From assembly GCA_963834945.1 (NCBI GenBank), contig CAWIDT010000001.1, forward strand, positions 682,001 through 746,000: DNA of 64,000 bases, in the 5' to 3' direction. Position 1 is the stretch's first letter, and every line of letters begins with the position of its first letter. Under the pieces are notes generated by a model that saw nothing but the letters and a program-made list of their open reading frames with translations, made no database searches and was not told where the DNA came from. A program made the translations under genes and the position numbers. This stretch comes from R-RK-3 sp963834945. Lineage in GTDB: Bacteria; Pseudomonadota; Alphaproteobacteria; Rhizobiales; Rhodomicrobiaceae. This document shows positions 36,807 to 45,647 of this stretch, piece after piece.

Positions 36807-37689
36807 GGGGGAAGACCGCATCGCGCGGAACCATGCGAGCCCGGCCTCAGCGTTCGCCGGTGGCTCGGGCCCGAGTTTCGCCATCGCGCTGGGCGGCGGC
36901 GGCGCGCGCGGCTTCGCCCATGTGCTGATCCTGGAAGCGCTGGACGAACTCGGCATCCGGCCAAGGCTGATCGCCGGAACCAGCATCGGCGCGCTGATCG
37001 GCGCGGCCTACGCCGCGGGCATGAGCGGGGCGGACATCCACGTTTTCTGCCACGAGTTGTTCCAGAAGCGCACCCAGATCGTGAAGCGGCTGTTCTCGCG
37101 CTGGAGCGCGGCGCTGACCGACCGGCTGGGGTCTTCAGGCATTTCGATCCTGCCCGGCGAGCGCGTGCTGGAAGCGATCCTCCCCGAAGCGCTGCCCGCG
37201 ACGTTCGACGAGCTGAAGATCCCGCTGCTCGCCGTCACTACCGATTTCTACACCCAACGCCCTTGCATCCTGGCGCATGGACCCTTGATGCCGGCCATCG
37301 TTGCCAGTTCGGCGCTGCCTGGCGTGCTGCGGCCGGTCGAATTGGACGGCAAAGTGCTGATCGACGGCGGTTTCGTCAATCCGGTGCCGTTCGACCTGCT
37401 GAAGGGCCACGCCGATATTATCGCCGCTATCGATGTGTGCGCGGGGCCGCAGGCGAGCCGGGGGCAGGTGCCCTCGCTGATCGAGGCGATCATCGGCTCC
37501 AACCAGATCACCATGCGATCGGTGATGAGCGAGAAGCTCAAAAGCGCCGCGCCCGACATTCTCATCCGGCCGGACATCGGCCAGTTCAAGGTGCTGGATT
37601 TCTATAAGATCGACGAGATCTTCGCCGCCTCCGAAGGGGCCAAGGACGAATTCAAGCGCGCCTGCGATGCAGCGATGGCGCGGGCCTGA
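36793..37689 (+). CDS. Patatin-like phospholipase (RssA-type)
   Basis: This 298-residue patatin has the oxyanion motif GGGGARGFAHV (near 36), the nucleophile elbow GTSIG, and the catalytic Asp in LIDGGFVNPVPFDLL. There is no signal peptide or membrane anchor, so it is probably cytosolic. The frame is intact although the gene before it is broken. A second, membrane-anchored patatin lies at 45648. Confidence 0.92.
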   Translation: MAAPEGEDRIARNHASPASAFAGGSGPSFAIALGGGGARGFAHVLILEALDELGIRPRLIAGTSIGALIGAAYAAGMSGADIHVFCHELFQKRTQIVKRLFSRWSAALTDRLGSSGISILPGERVLEAILPEALPATFDELKIPLLAVTTDFYTQRPCILAHGPLMPAIVASSALPGVLRPVELDGKVLIDGGFVNPVPFDLLKGHADIIAAIDVCAGPQASRGQVPSLIEAIIGSNQITMRSVMSEKLKSAAPDILIRPDIGQFKVLDFYKIDEIFAASEGAKDEFKRACDAAMARA

Positions 37690-37696
37690 CGCGCGT

Positions 37697-37799
37697 TAGA
37701 GCATTTTCCAGCAAAGCGGATGCCGGTTGCGTCGAGAAAATGCGACCAAACGGAGAGTTAGAGCCCCGCTCCGATTCAATCGGAGCGGAAAGGCTCTAG
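37697..37799. repeat. Two-hairpin dispersed repeat, copy D
   Basis: It begins TAGAGCATTTTCCAGCAAAG, continues GGATGCCGGTTGCGTCGAGAAAATGC, then a second palindrome GAGCCCCGCTCCGATT / AATCGGAGCGG AAAGGCTC. It is nearly identical to copy E 640 bases away, on the other side of tadA. Confidence 0.85.
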
Positions 37800-37857
37800 A
37801 GTTTGCCAACACTGAGCTGAGCCCGCACCGTGCGACTGTTCGCCGCCCTCAAAAATG

Positions 37858-38289
37858 TTAACGCCGGGCTTTGAAGAACGCGCGTAGCAAGGTGGCGGAT
37901 TCGGCCTCGGCGATGCCGCCATAGACCTCCGGGGCGTGGTGGCAGGTGGCTTGCGCAAAGAAGCGTACCCCGTGCTCCACGGCGCCGCCCTTCTCGTCGG
38001 GAGCGCCGAAATAGAGGCGGGCCAGCCTAGCAAAGGAGATCGCCGCCGCGCACATGGCGCAGGGTTCCAGCGTCACATAGAGCTGGCAGCCGGTGAGGCG
38101 CTCGCTGCCGAGCAGGCTGGCGGCGGCGCGGATCACCAGAATTTCAGCGTGCGCGGTGGGGTCGCGCAGCTCCAGCACGCGATTGCCTTGGCGGGCGAGC
38201 AGAGCGCCGTCCGCGCCCAGCAGCACCGCGCCGACCGGGACTTCGCCCCGGCGCGCGGCGGCTTCGGCCTCCCGTAAAGCGAGGGACAT
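37858..38289 (-). CDS. tadA: tRNA-specific adenosine deaminase TadA
   Basis: This 143-residue zinc deaminase converts A34 to inosine in tRNA-Arg. AHAEILVIRAA carries the catalytic HAE, and LEPCAMCAAAI the PCxxC zinc ligands. ATG 38289 (MSLALREAEAAARRGEVPVG) matches the family start. The gene is flanked on both sides by near-identical repeat copies D and E. Confidence 0.95.
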   Translation of the reverse strand: MSLALREAEAAARRGEVPVGAVLLGADGALLARQGNRVLELRDPTAHAEILVIRAAASLLGSERLTGCQLYVTLEPCAMCAAAISFARLARLYFGAPDEKGGAVEHGVRFFAQATCHHAPEVYGGIAEAESATLLRAFFKARR

Positions 38290-38337
38290 GGGAGAGGCCG
38301 GCGTCACGGAAGATAGGGCGCGGTGTTGGCGGCGCAG

Positions 38338-38440
38338 GAGCATTTCCCAGCAAAGTGGATGCCGGTTTGCGCCCGGAAAATGCGACAAAACAAGGAATTA
38401 GAGCCCCGCTCCGATTCAATCGGAGCGGAAAAGGCTCTAG
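38338..38440. repeat. Two-hairpin dispersed repeat, copy E
   Basis: It matches copy D: GAGCATTTCCCAGCAAAGTG, GATGCCGGTTTGCGCCCGG, AAAATGCGACAAAACAAGG, then the GAGCCCCGCTCCGATT palindrome ending GGCTCTAG. Confidence 0.85.
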
Positions 38441-38478
38441 CGGAGGGTGCGACGCTTTCGCAGCCTTCGCGAGCGTAG

Positions 38479-38532
38479 GCCCCCTCACCCGCCCGCCTGC
38501 GGCGGGGGCCCTCTCCCGCGAGGGGCGAGGGC
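38479..38532. repeat. CCCTCACCC-type GC-rich palindromic repeat
   Basis: CCCCCTCACCCGCCCGCCTG is followed by a CGGCGGG fold-back and CCCTCTCCCGCGAGGGGCGA. This resembles the 'ccctcaccc...ctctcccgc' dispersed repeat seen between genes in many proteobacteria. Only one copy is in this window. Confidence 0.5.
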
Positions 38533-38577
38533 AGAGAAGAGAAAGAGCAGTCGCGGGGTGGGGCCGCGCATTTGGGG

Positions 38578-38622
38578 CAAAAATGAGCGCAGCGCCCTGC
38601 AAGCCCCCCGCTCACAGGGCGC
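38578..38622 (-). terminator. Possible terminator of the unknown gene at 38638
   Basis: On the minus strand, GCGCCCTG and CAGGGCGC form a perfect 8-bp stem (38592-38622), with an ATTTTTG run nine bases further on. It lies directly after the stop of the gene at 38638-39747. The distance to the T-run is longer than ideal. Confidence 0.35.
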
Positions 38623-38637
38623 GCGCGGCCCCCAGCA

Positions 38638-39747
38638 TTATGCGGCGTCGGAAGTCGGCTTGGCCGTGCTGCCGGGCGAAAGCGGCGTCGGGCCGACCAT
38701 GCCGCCGAGATCGGGTTTCTCCCGCTCGACAGCGACCGGCTCCTTCTCCTGCAGCCGGGTGAGCGGCTCACCCTTTTCGGCGGCGTCCAGGCCGTCGCGC
38801 ATTTCGATGCTCTTGAACTCAACGCGGGCCTCCTCACGGCGATATTCGAGAAGCTGCGTCTTCGGCACCAGGAATTGGCTGGCGCGGACTTCGCGCACCT
38901 GATCCATGTCCTCGGTGAAGGCGCCGGCCCGGAACAGCGTCTCGATGGCCTTGGCCACAGAGCGGGTGATCCGCTGGCCCTGGTCCTCATTGATCCGGCC
39001 CGCACCCTGGGCGTCCTTGACGCGGGTGATGAAACCGGCCGCCATCATCGCCACTTCGATCTGATAGCGGAAATTATCCTCCGCCGAATATTTGATGCGG
39101 TCCCAAACGGCGATCAGCAGCTCGGAAATCTCGTCCATGATCGCGGCCGCGCCGAAAAAGTCGAAGCTTTTCGTGCTGCCGCTGTCGATGGAGCCGACCG
39201 AAAGCCCGGTATTGTCGCCGCCGCGCAGCGCCGACATGCCTTCATAGAACTCGTCCAGGGAGCGCATGACATTGATGATCACATGCGGATCGGTGAGCGA
39301 GCGCTCCTTCTCGGCGACCAGAAGCCGCAAGCGCTTGATCTCCTGCTCGTCGCCCGAACCGTCGGCGACAATGAGCTGGTCGCGGTCGTTTTCGCGGGTC
39401 AGCAGCTCGCGCAGCTTCGGCATGACGAAGATGACATTGTACGCCCCCACATCGACATCTGCCATGAGTTTGCGCGACACGGCCTGCTCGCCATCGATCA
39501 GCGCCGACCAGAAGGCGAGGTCGAGCAGCGGCGTAAGGCCGAAAAAGGACATCATATCCTTTTCGTCCTCGGCGAATTCCTGATAATGGCGCATGAACAC
39601 ATTGTAGGCGAGCAGGATCTTCTGCGTCCGGTTCACGCCTTCGGCCTGCTGGCCGTTGCGCGCGGCGCGGAGCAGTTCCCTGATCTGCGCTGCCTGCAGC
39701 GCGTCCTTCAAGGTGTTCACAGCTTTGATGATACGGTCTCTACGCAT
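38638..39747 (-). CDS. Uncharacterised 369-residue protein
   Basis: I do not recognise this protein. It is soluble, highly charged and mostly helical by composition, with no signal peptide and no membrane segment. Visible landmarks are LLAYNVFMRHYQEFAEDEKD, KRLRLLVAEKERSL (probable coiled coil) and FDFFGAAAIMDEISELLIAVWD. The last 60 residues are Pro/Glu-rich and look disordered. ATG 39747 follows GGGGA at good spacing; GTG 39768 is an alternative. It is divergent from the pseudouridine synthase gene. Codon use looks native. Confidence 0.75.
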   Translation of the reverse strand: MRRDRIIKAVNTLKDALQAAQIRELLRAARNGQQAEGVNRTQKILLAYNVFMRHYQEFAEDEKDMMSFFGLTPLLDLAFWSALIDGEQAVSRKLMADVDVGAYNVIFVMPKLRELLTRENDRDQLIVADGSGDEQEIKRLRLLVAEKERSLTDPHVIINVMRSLDEFYEGMSALRGGDNTGLSVGSIDSGSTKSFDFFGAAAIMDEISELLIAVWDRIKYSAEDNFRYQIEVAMMAAGFITRVKDAQGAGRINEDQGQRITRSVAKAIETLFRAGAFTEDMDQVREVRASQFLVPKTQLLEYRREEARVEFKSIEMRDGLDAAEKGEPLTRLQEKEPVAVEREKPDLGGMVGPTPLSPGSTAKPTSDAA

Positions 39748-39811
39748 CTTATTGTCCCCGTCCAGCACACGAATCAGTTCCTGGTATCATACCAGTCGAA
39801 AAGAGGCGAAG

Positions 39812-40744
39812 ATGAGTTTAGGGCGAGATACACACATAACTGAAGACTTGCCAGGAGAAAGAATCGCCAAAACCATTGCTCGTTCCGGGCTGTGCTCGCG
39901 CCGCGACGCCGAAAGACTGATTGCCGAGGGACGCGTCATTCTGAATGGCCAGCGTCTGAGTAGTCCCGCGGTGAATGTCTCGCCAAAGGACACGATTCTC
40001 GTGGATGGCAAACCCCTATCCGCCGCCGAGCCGGCCAAACTGTGGCGCTATTACAAGCCGAAGGGCCGCGTCACCACCCATCGCGATCCGGAGGGACGCC
40101 CCACCGTATTCGAGGCGCTACCGGAGCAGATGGGGCGCGTCATCTCCATCGGGCGGCTCGATTTCAACACCGAAGGACTGCTGCTTTTGACCAATGACGG
40201 GGCTTTGGCGCGTCACCTGGAAAGCCCGTCCACGGGCTGGCTGCGCCGCTACCGGGTGCGGGTCAACGGCAAGGTCGAGCAAGGCGCGCTCGACGCGCTC
40301 GCCAAAGGCGTCGCGATCGACGGCATGAAATACGGCCCCATCGAGGGCAAGCTCGACCGGGTGCAGGGCGCCAATTGCTGGCTGACGCTGGGCTTGCGGG
40401 AGGGCAAGAATCGCGAGGTGCGCCGCATCATGGAGCATATGGGGCTGGTGGTGAACCGGCTGATCCGGCTCTCGTTCGGTCCGTTCATCCTCGGCGAGCT
40501 GGAACCGGGCGGCATCGAGGAAGTGAAGCGGCGCGTGCTCGCCGACCAGCTTGGCGAGGAGGTGGCGCTGACGCTGGGCATCAGGGAAAAGCGCCAGACA
40601 CGCGGCGATTCGCCGTCCGGCGGCCCGGCAAAACACCGGCAGCCGCAGGGTGAAGCCGGCTGCAAAGCGGCGCGTCCGCCAAAGCGCCCGCCCGCCAGAT
40701 CCGCGAAGTCAGCCAAGCCCCGCCGCGAGCGTCCCGCCCGATGA
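39812..40744 (+). CDS. RsuA/RluB-family rRNA pseudouridine synthase
   Basis: This 310-residue enzyme makes pseudouridine in rRNA. An N-terminal S4 domain (RIAKTIARSGLCSRRDAERL) precedes the catalytic domain with GRLDFNTEGLLLLTNDG, where the Asp is the nucleophile, and REGKNREVRRIMEHMGL. The last 50 residues are Lys/Arg/Pro-rich. It is most like RluB (23S U2605), but RsuA or RluF cannot be excluded. Its stop overlaps rsmD (ATGA). Confidence 0.92.
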   Translation: MSLGRDTHITEDLPGERIAKTIARSGLCSRRDAERLIAEGRVILNGQRLSSPAVNVSPKDTILVDGKPLSAAEPAKLWRYYKPKGRVTTHRDPEGRPTVFEALPEQMGRVISIGRLDFNTEGLLLLTNDGALARHLESPSTGWLRRYRVRVNGKVEQGALDALAKGVAIDGMKYGPIEGKLDRVQGANCWLTLGLREGKNREVRRIMEHMGLVVNRLIRLSFGPFILGELEPGGIEEVKRRVLADQLGEEVALTLGIREKRQTRGDSPSGGPAKHRQPQGEAGCKAARPPKRPPARSAKSAKPRRERPAR

Positions 40745-41337
40745 GGATCGTCGCCGGGCGGTTTCGCGGCGCGGCGCTGACTACGCCCAAAGGACAGGAC
40801 ATCCGTCCGACCGGCGACCGGGTGCGCGAAGCCATCTTCAACATTCTCGCCCATGGCATCGAGGGCGCCGAGGTCGAAGGCGCGCGGGTGCTCGACCTGT
40901 TTGCCGGAACCGGCGCATTGGGGCTGGAAGCGCTGTCGCGCGGCGCCGCTTATGTGCATTTCGTCGAGGACAGCCCCGAGGCGCGCGGCCTGATCCGGCG
41001 CAATATCGAAGCGCTCGGCGCAACCGGCACCACCCGCATCTACCGGCGCGACGCAACCCGGCTCGGCGCGGCGGGCACGCTGCGGCCGTTCGATCTGGTC
41101 TTCGCCGATCCGCCTTACGGAAGGGGCCTGGCCGAAAGAGCCCTGCAATCGGCGCTCGCCGGAGCGTGGCTGACGCCGCAGGCGATCGCCGTCATCGAGG
41201 AAAGCGCCGCCGCCGCGTTGGAACTTCCGGCGGGATTTGCGCTTATCGACCAGCGCATCTATGGCGACACCGCCATACGCTTTCTACGCCTTTCGAGCCA
41301 AGATTTGTCGGCAGACGAAACGCCGCCCGCTCTGTAG
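40741..41337 (+). CDS. rsmD: 16S rRNA m2G966 methyltransferase RsmD
   Basis: This 198-residue SAM-dependent enzyme methylates G966 of 16S rRNA. It begins MRIVAGRFRGAALTTPKG, has the SAM-binding VLDLFAGTGALGLEALSRGA, and the catalytic DPPYG motif. It overlaps the pseudouridine synthase gene by 4 bases, a conserved rRNA-modification pair in this group. Confidence 0.95.
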   Translation: MRIVAGRFRGAALTTPKGQDIRPTGDRVREAIFNILAHGIEGAEVEGARVLDLFAGTGALGLEALSRGAAYVHFVEDSPEARGLIRRNIEALGATGTTRIYRRDATRLGAAGTLRPFDLVFADPPYGRGLAERALQSALAGAWLTPQAIAVIEESAAAALELPAGFALIDQRIYGDTAIRFLRLSSQDLSADETPPAL

Positions 41338-41398
41338 TGTTACCCCAGCGGCCCGGCAAGTGGCGGCGCAATTGAACCGGAGACGAACAGGAGCGGAT

Positions 41399-41893
41399 AT
41401 GAGCTACATCCAAGATAGTCTCGGCGCGAACGAGACAGTGCATTACGTTGGGCATTTCCCTGTGATCGACTATGTGATGGCCTATGGCGCCCTGATCGTT
41501 GCCGCTGTGCTGGGCATCTGGAGCAACGGCGCCGACTATCCGATCCTGGCGATGGTGGCCGTCGCCATCGGCGTGATCGTCTATCTGATGATCATGATCC
41601 CCATCTGGACAACAGAAATCGGGGTTACCAATCAGCGCGTCATCCTCAAGCGCGGATTCATCAGCCGCCAGACCATGGAACTTCAACTGCGGTCCATCGA
41701 GGAAGTCAGCGTCGACCAGGGCGTATTGGGGCGCATCTTCGGCTTCGGCAAAATCAACATTTCCGGGACGGGCGAAGACCAGATTGACCTGCCCTCCATC
41801 GGCGAACCCCTTCTGCTGCGAAAGCATTTGCAGGAAGCGATCGGGGCAATCCAGCATGCAACCACACCTGTCAGCAGCACCGCGTCCGCTTAA
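41399..41893 (+). CDS. PH-domain (bPH2) membrane protein
   Basis: This 164-residue protein has two hydrophobic helices (about 23-75: VMAYGALIVAAVLGIW and MVAVAIGVIVYLMIMIPIW). A bacterial PH-like domain follows: WTTEIGVTNQRVILKRGFI and ELQLRSIEEVSVDQGVLGR. AGGAGCGG precedes ATG 41399. Such proteins sit in the inner membrane; no function is established for this one. Confidence 0.85.
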   Translation: MSYIQDSLGANETVHYVGHFPVIDYVMAYGALIVAAVLGIWSNGADYPILAMVAVAIGVIVYLMIMIPIWTTEIGVTNQRVILKRGFISRQTMELQLRSIEEVSVDQGVLGRIFGFGKINISGTGEDQIDLPSIGEPLLLRKHLQEAIGAIQHATTPVSSTASA

Positions 41894-42009
41894 GCGCCCG
41901 CGCCCGCCCGCCCCTGAAACCGGTTCGCATTACCGGTAGCGGTGCTTGCCTGCAACGTCCGGACTCGATTAAAGCTGGTATAGTACCCGCGGGGATCGGG
42001 GAAGGGCGC

Positions 42010-44379
42010 ATGCGGAAACAAAACGAGCCGGACACACCGGCGCACGTGGACAGGTCGTTCAGCCTCGGCTTCGAACGGCTGGGGCTGCTGCCGCTGCATT
42101 ATCGCTGGCCCGCACTCGTCCTCGTTATCGCCGTGTCGGTGTTCGCGGCATTCGGAATCGGGCGGATCAAGGTCGATGATTCGCTGACCGAGCTGTTCCG
42201 GGCCGACACACCGGATTTCAGGCAATATGAACGGCTGTCCAGCCGGTTTCCTTCGAGTGAATATGACGTGCTGGTCGTCGTCGAGGGGCCGGCGCTGCTT
42301 GAGCGGGATTCGATCGAGGCACTGCGCGACACCGTCATCGACATGCAGTTCGTCCCCGGAATACAGGGCCTGATCTCGATCTTTTCCGCCCGCGCCGCGC
42401 CCGACCCCGGCCGCATTCCCGCGCCCCTGTTTCCCGGAACGCTACCGGAAGGCAAGGCTTACACCAAGCTCATCAGCGAAATCCGGGCGAACCGGATCAT
42501 CTCGGGGAAAATCCTGTCCGATGACGGGCAGTTGACGCTGATCGTCATCGCGCTCGACCCGGAGGCGGCCAAGACCGGCGGGCTGGACGCGGCCATCCGC
42601 GAGATCAAGGATACGGCGATCCGGCATCTGGAGGGGACCGGGCTCAGCGCGAAGCTCGCCGGTGCGCCGGTGATGCAGCTGGAAATCCGCAACGCGGTGC
42701 AGCGCGACCGCATCGTCTACAATGGGCTGGGCTTTCTCATCGGCGTCCTCATCGCCTTGATTTTCTTCCGGCATGTCTCCTTCATGGCAATTGCCGCAGT
42801 GCCGCCCGCCATCGCCATATTGTGGTCTCTGGGCCTGCTGGGCTGGATGGATTTCCGGCTGAACCTGTTCCTCAACGTCATCTCGCCGCTCACCATGGTC
42901 ATGGGGTTCGCCGATTCGACGCAGATGACCTATGCCATGCGCGACCGCATGCTGGCGGGTGACAGCCGTATGCAGGCCATCAGGCATGCCGTGCTCGTGG
43001 TCGGCCCCGCCTGCTTCCTCAATGGCGCCACGGCGGCGCTCTCCTTCATCGCGCTGACCTTCGCCGACAGCGCGCTGATCCAGACCTTCGGCATCGCCGG
43101 GGCCATCTGTATGGCCGTGACGTTCCTCGCCGTCATCGTCGTGCTGCCGCTGCTGGCGGTGCTGCTGCTGAGCGCTGACAGCCTGGTCGCCGCGCGGCTG
43201 GCGGAGCAGGACGGCGCGATGCATGGGCTGCGCCGCTTCTGCGCCACGATTGCCGGTGTCGTAACGCGCCGCCCATGGGCGTTTGCGGGCGCCGGCCTGG
43301 CGCTAGTCATCGCGTTCGGCGTGGCGCATGCCACATTGCAGCCGCGCTACCGGCTCGCGGATCAGGTGCCGGACCGTGAGCAGGCGGTCGCCGCGTCGAG
43401 CCGGCTCGACATGAAGCTGACCGGCGCCAACCCCGTCGACATCATGGTGGAGTTGCCGCCCGGCGAGACCGTTTACGAGGCGGGACCGCTCGGCGTGATC
43501 GGCGAGGTGCACCGGGTCGTCGAACAGCAGGCGGGCGTCGGCAATGTCTGGTCGGTGGAAACCATGGTGCGGTGGCTGGCCGAGTTGGGCCAGACGGATA
43601 TCGCCACGCTCAAGGCGTATGTCGGCCTTTTGCCCGCTCATCTGACGCGCCGCTTCGTCACCGCCGAACAGGACGCCGCCGTCGTCACCGGCCGCATTCC
43701 CGATATCGATGCCAGCGCCCTGCTCCCCACAGTGCAAAAACTGAAAGCCGCATTGGCGCCGGTGCGTCAGGAGCATCCCGACTATCGGATTTCCGTCAGC
43801 GGCCTTGCGGTGATCGCCGCGCGCAACAGTGCCGCCATGATCCAGAAGATCAATCTCACGCTGACGGCGGAGATGGTGGTCGTGTCCGCCCTGATCGGGC
43901 TCGCCTTCCGCTCGGTCCTGATCGGGGCGGTGAGCCTGCTGCCGGGGCTGTTCCCGGTCGTCACCTCCGGCGCATCGCTGGCGCTGACCGGCGAAGGCAT
44001 GCAATTCGCCAGCATCATCGCACTGACGGTGGCGTTCGGGCTGGGGCTGAATGCGACCATTCATTATCTCAACCGGCTGAAGCGGGAAGAGCGGCCGGGC
44101 CGCGATCCGGCCGAGGCGGCCTTGCGCGCCACGGTGCTGATGGGACCGGCGCTGATCCTGACAAGCATCGTGCTCGCCTGCGGGCTGGCGGTGACCGTAT
44201 TCTCGGACCTGCCGTCGCTGCGGCTATTCGGCCGGCTCAGCGCCACGACGCTTATCGCGGCGATGGTGGGAGGCCTATTCCTGTTGCCTGCCTGCATGCT
44301 GCTGGTGCGGCGGGCCGAGACTGCGGCGGGGCGGAAATTCCGGCGGCGCCCGCCCGATCTGATGCCGGACATGCCCTAA
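42010..44379 (+). CDS. MMPL/RND-superfamily exporter
   Basis: This 789-residue inner-membrane transporter has the RND layout: one helix at about 40, a periplasmic loop, five helices (about 240-395), a helix at about 420, a second loop, and five helices to the end. GFADSTQMTYAMRDRMLAGD and the parallel ALTVAFGLGLNATIHYLNRL are the repeated proton-relay regions. MMPL proteins export lipids such as hopanoids. No partner gene is adjacent, so the cargo is unknown. Confidence 0.9.
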   Translation: MRKQNEPDTPAHVDRSFSLGFERLGLLPLHYRWPALVLVIAVSVFAAFGIGRIKVDDSLTELFRADTPDFRQYERLSSRFPSSEYDVLVVVEGPALLERDSIEALRDTVIDMQFVPGIQGLISIFSARAAPDPGRIPAPLFPGTLPEGKAYTKLISEIRANRIISGKILSDDGQLTLIVIALDPEAAKTGGLDAAIREIKDTAIRHLEGTGLSAKLAGAPVMQLEIRNAVQRDRIVYNGLGFLIGVLIALIFFRHVSFMAIAAVPPAIAILWSLGLLGWMDFRLNLFLNVISPLTMVMGFADSTQMTYAMRDRMLAGDSRMQAIRHAVLVVGPACFLNGATAALSFIALTFADSALIQTFGIAGAICMAVTFLAVIVVLPLLAVLLLSADSLVAARLAEQDGAMHGLRRFCATIAGVVTRRPWAFAGAGLALVIAFGVAHATLQPRYRLADQVPDREQAVAASSRLDMKLTGANPVDIMVELPPGETVYEAGPLGVIGEVHRVVEQQAGVGNVWSVETMVRWLAELGQTDIATLKAYVGLLPAHLTRRFVTAEQDAAVVTGRIPDIDASALLPTVQKLKAALAPVRQEHPDYRISVSGLAVIAARNSAAMIQKINLTLTAEMVVVSALIGLAFRSVLIGAVSLLPGLFPVVTSGASLALTGEGMQFASIIALTVAFGLGLNATIHYLNRLKREERPGRDPAEAALRATVLMGPALILTSIVLACGLAVTVFSDLPSLRLFGRLSATTLIAAMVGGLFLLPACMLLVRRAETAAGRKFRRRPPDLMPDMP

Positions 44380-44482
44380 GCCACGACTTGACGCCCTCGC
44401 CCGCTGTGGCTAAGCCGATGCTGTGTCAGCCGGGGCTGGGGGTGCCGCGTTCCGCCGATCCGGCCAATTGTGGAATTCGATC

Positions 44483-45025
44483 ATGTCCCGCACCGAAACG
44501 GAGGCCGGCCACGCCCGGCTCGGCAAATTGCGCCTCTGGGGGCGCTTCACCCCGTTGGGCCTCGCCGTCGCCATCCTCGCACTCGCCGCCGATCAGGCAC
44601 ACAAATACTGGATGATCGACGTTTACCGCATCGCCGAGCGCGGTCGTGTCGAGATCGCCCCGTTTTTCGATCTGGTGATGATCTGGAATCACGGCATCTC
44701 CTATGGCCTGCTGCAACAGGACGGCATGACGGGACGCCTGCTGCTGATGGTGTTTTCGATCGCGGCGGTAACGATGCTGTTCCTCTGGATGAGCAACGCG
44801 GCGTCCCGGCTGGTCGCGATATCGCTCGGTTTCGTCATCGGCGGCGCGCTGGGTAATATCGCCGACCGCATCTTCCATGGCGCGGTGGCGGACTTCTTCT
44901 CCTTCCATTATGCGGGCTATTATTGGTACGTCTTCAACATTGCCGATGTGGCGATTACCGCAGGGGTGATCGGGCTGATCCTCGACTGGCTGATCGCGCC
45001 CGCCGCTACCAAGCGCACGCTTTAG
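44483..45025 (+). CDS. lspA: Lipoprotein signal peptidase (signal peptidase II)
   Basis: This 180-residue aspartyl protease in the inner membrane cleaves prolipoprotein signals. Four helices are visible. The catalytic Asp pair lies in GGALGNIADRI and FNIADVAIT, and the conserved Asn in WNHGISYGLL (NxGxxxG variant) is present. ATG 44483 is used; the open frame begins at 44423. A possible small ORF starts on the opposite strand beyond its end. Confidence 0.92.
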   Translation: MSRTETEAGHARLGKLRLWGRFTPLGLAVAILALAADQAHKYWMIDVYRIAERGRVEIAPFFDLVMIWNHGISYGLLQQDGMTGRLLLMVFSIAAVTMLFLWMSNAASRLVAISLGFVIGGALGNIADRIFHGAVADFFSFHYAGYYWYVFNIADVAITAGVIGLILDWLIAPAATKRTL

Positions 45026-45164
45026 CCGCGGCCGTCATCGCCGCCGTCGAAGCAGCGGCGTAGGCAGGATAACGAATGCGCCGGACCGGCGAGATTGCCA
45101 CTCGCCAAACCTCATGCGCGTTTGATAGGTTGGGCGCGTCCGGGTCTCCGGCGGCCCATTCCAC
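45006..45164 (-). CDS. Possible 52-residue ORF with consensus ribosome site
   Basis: GTG 45164 follows AGGAGGTGAACGAC, a perfect anti-16S match at good spacing. The reading frame gives 52 residues (VEWAAGDPDAPNL at the start, ending KACAW) before TAG. It overlaps the 3' end of lspA by 20 bases on the other strand. I recognise no family. The only support is the ribosome site, so this may be chance. Confidence 0.3.
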   Translation of the reverse strand: MEWAAGDPDAPNLSNAHEVWRVAISPVRRIRYPAYAAASTAAMTAAAKACAW

Positions 45165-45261
45165 GTCGTTCACCTCCTATTAAACTCACATTTCGCTCAA
45201 TTCGAAGATGTAGATCGCAAAATTTGCGCGGCAGTCGCTCACTTGCTGACAGGACCTGAAC

Positions 45262-45600
45262 ATGATCAACGGCATCACAAAATTCCTGCATCGATCAATT
45301 CTCACAGGTTTTACGGCACTTCCGCTTTGCCTGCTGCTTCCCGGGGCCGGGTCGGCGCAGCAATATCTCGGCAATGCCCGGCAGAAATGCTCCGACCAGG
45401 TGACGGTCACGGCGCCGGGCTTGTCGGTCGCGGTGCGCCAATTCGAATCCCGGTCCGCCGATGTGAGCAGCACCAAGATCGGCGTGAAATGCGGCGGTCA
45501 GCAGCTGCCCGATGTCGACTGCCCGGCTAATACCAACAAAATACTGGTCGACCGAAGCCAGGGGGGAAGCGTCTTTTCGATCATCTGCTTGCAGAAATAG
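45262..45600 (+). CDS. Small secreted Cys-containing protein
   Basis: This 112-residue ORF has a clear signal peptide (ILTGFTALPLCLLLPGAGSAQ). The mature part of about 78 residues has four cysteines (QKCSDQ, VKCGGQ, VDCPAN, IICLQK), which could form two disulfides. It matches no family I know. It precedes the membrane patatin by 47 bases on the same strand and may share its transcript. Confidence 0.65.
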   Translation: MINGITKFLHRSILTGFTALPLCLLLPGAGSAQQYLGNARQKCSDQVTVTAPGLSVAVRQFESRSADVSSTKIGVKCGGQQLPDVDCPANTNKILVDRSQGGSVFSIICLQK

Positions 45601-45647
45601 ACGGCATCGCTCGGGTTGAAACTGCGTCGTTGGGGGAGAAGAACGAC

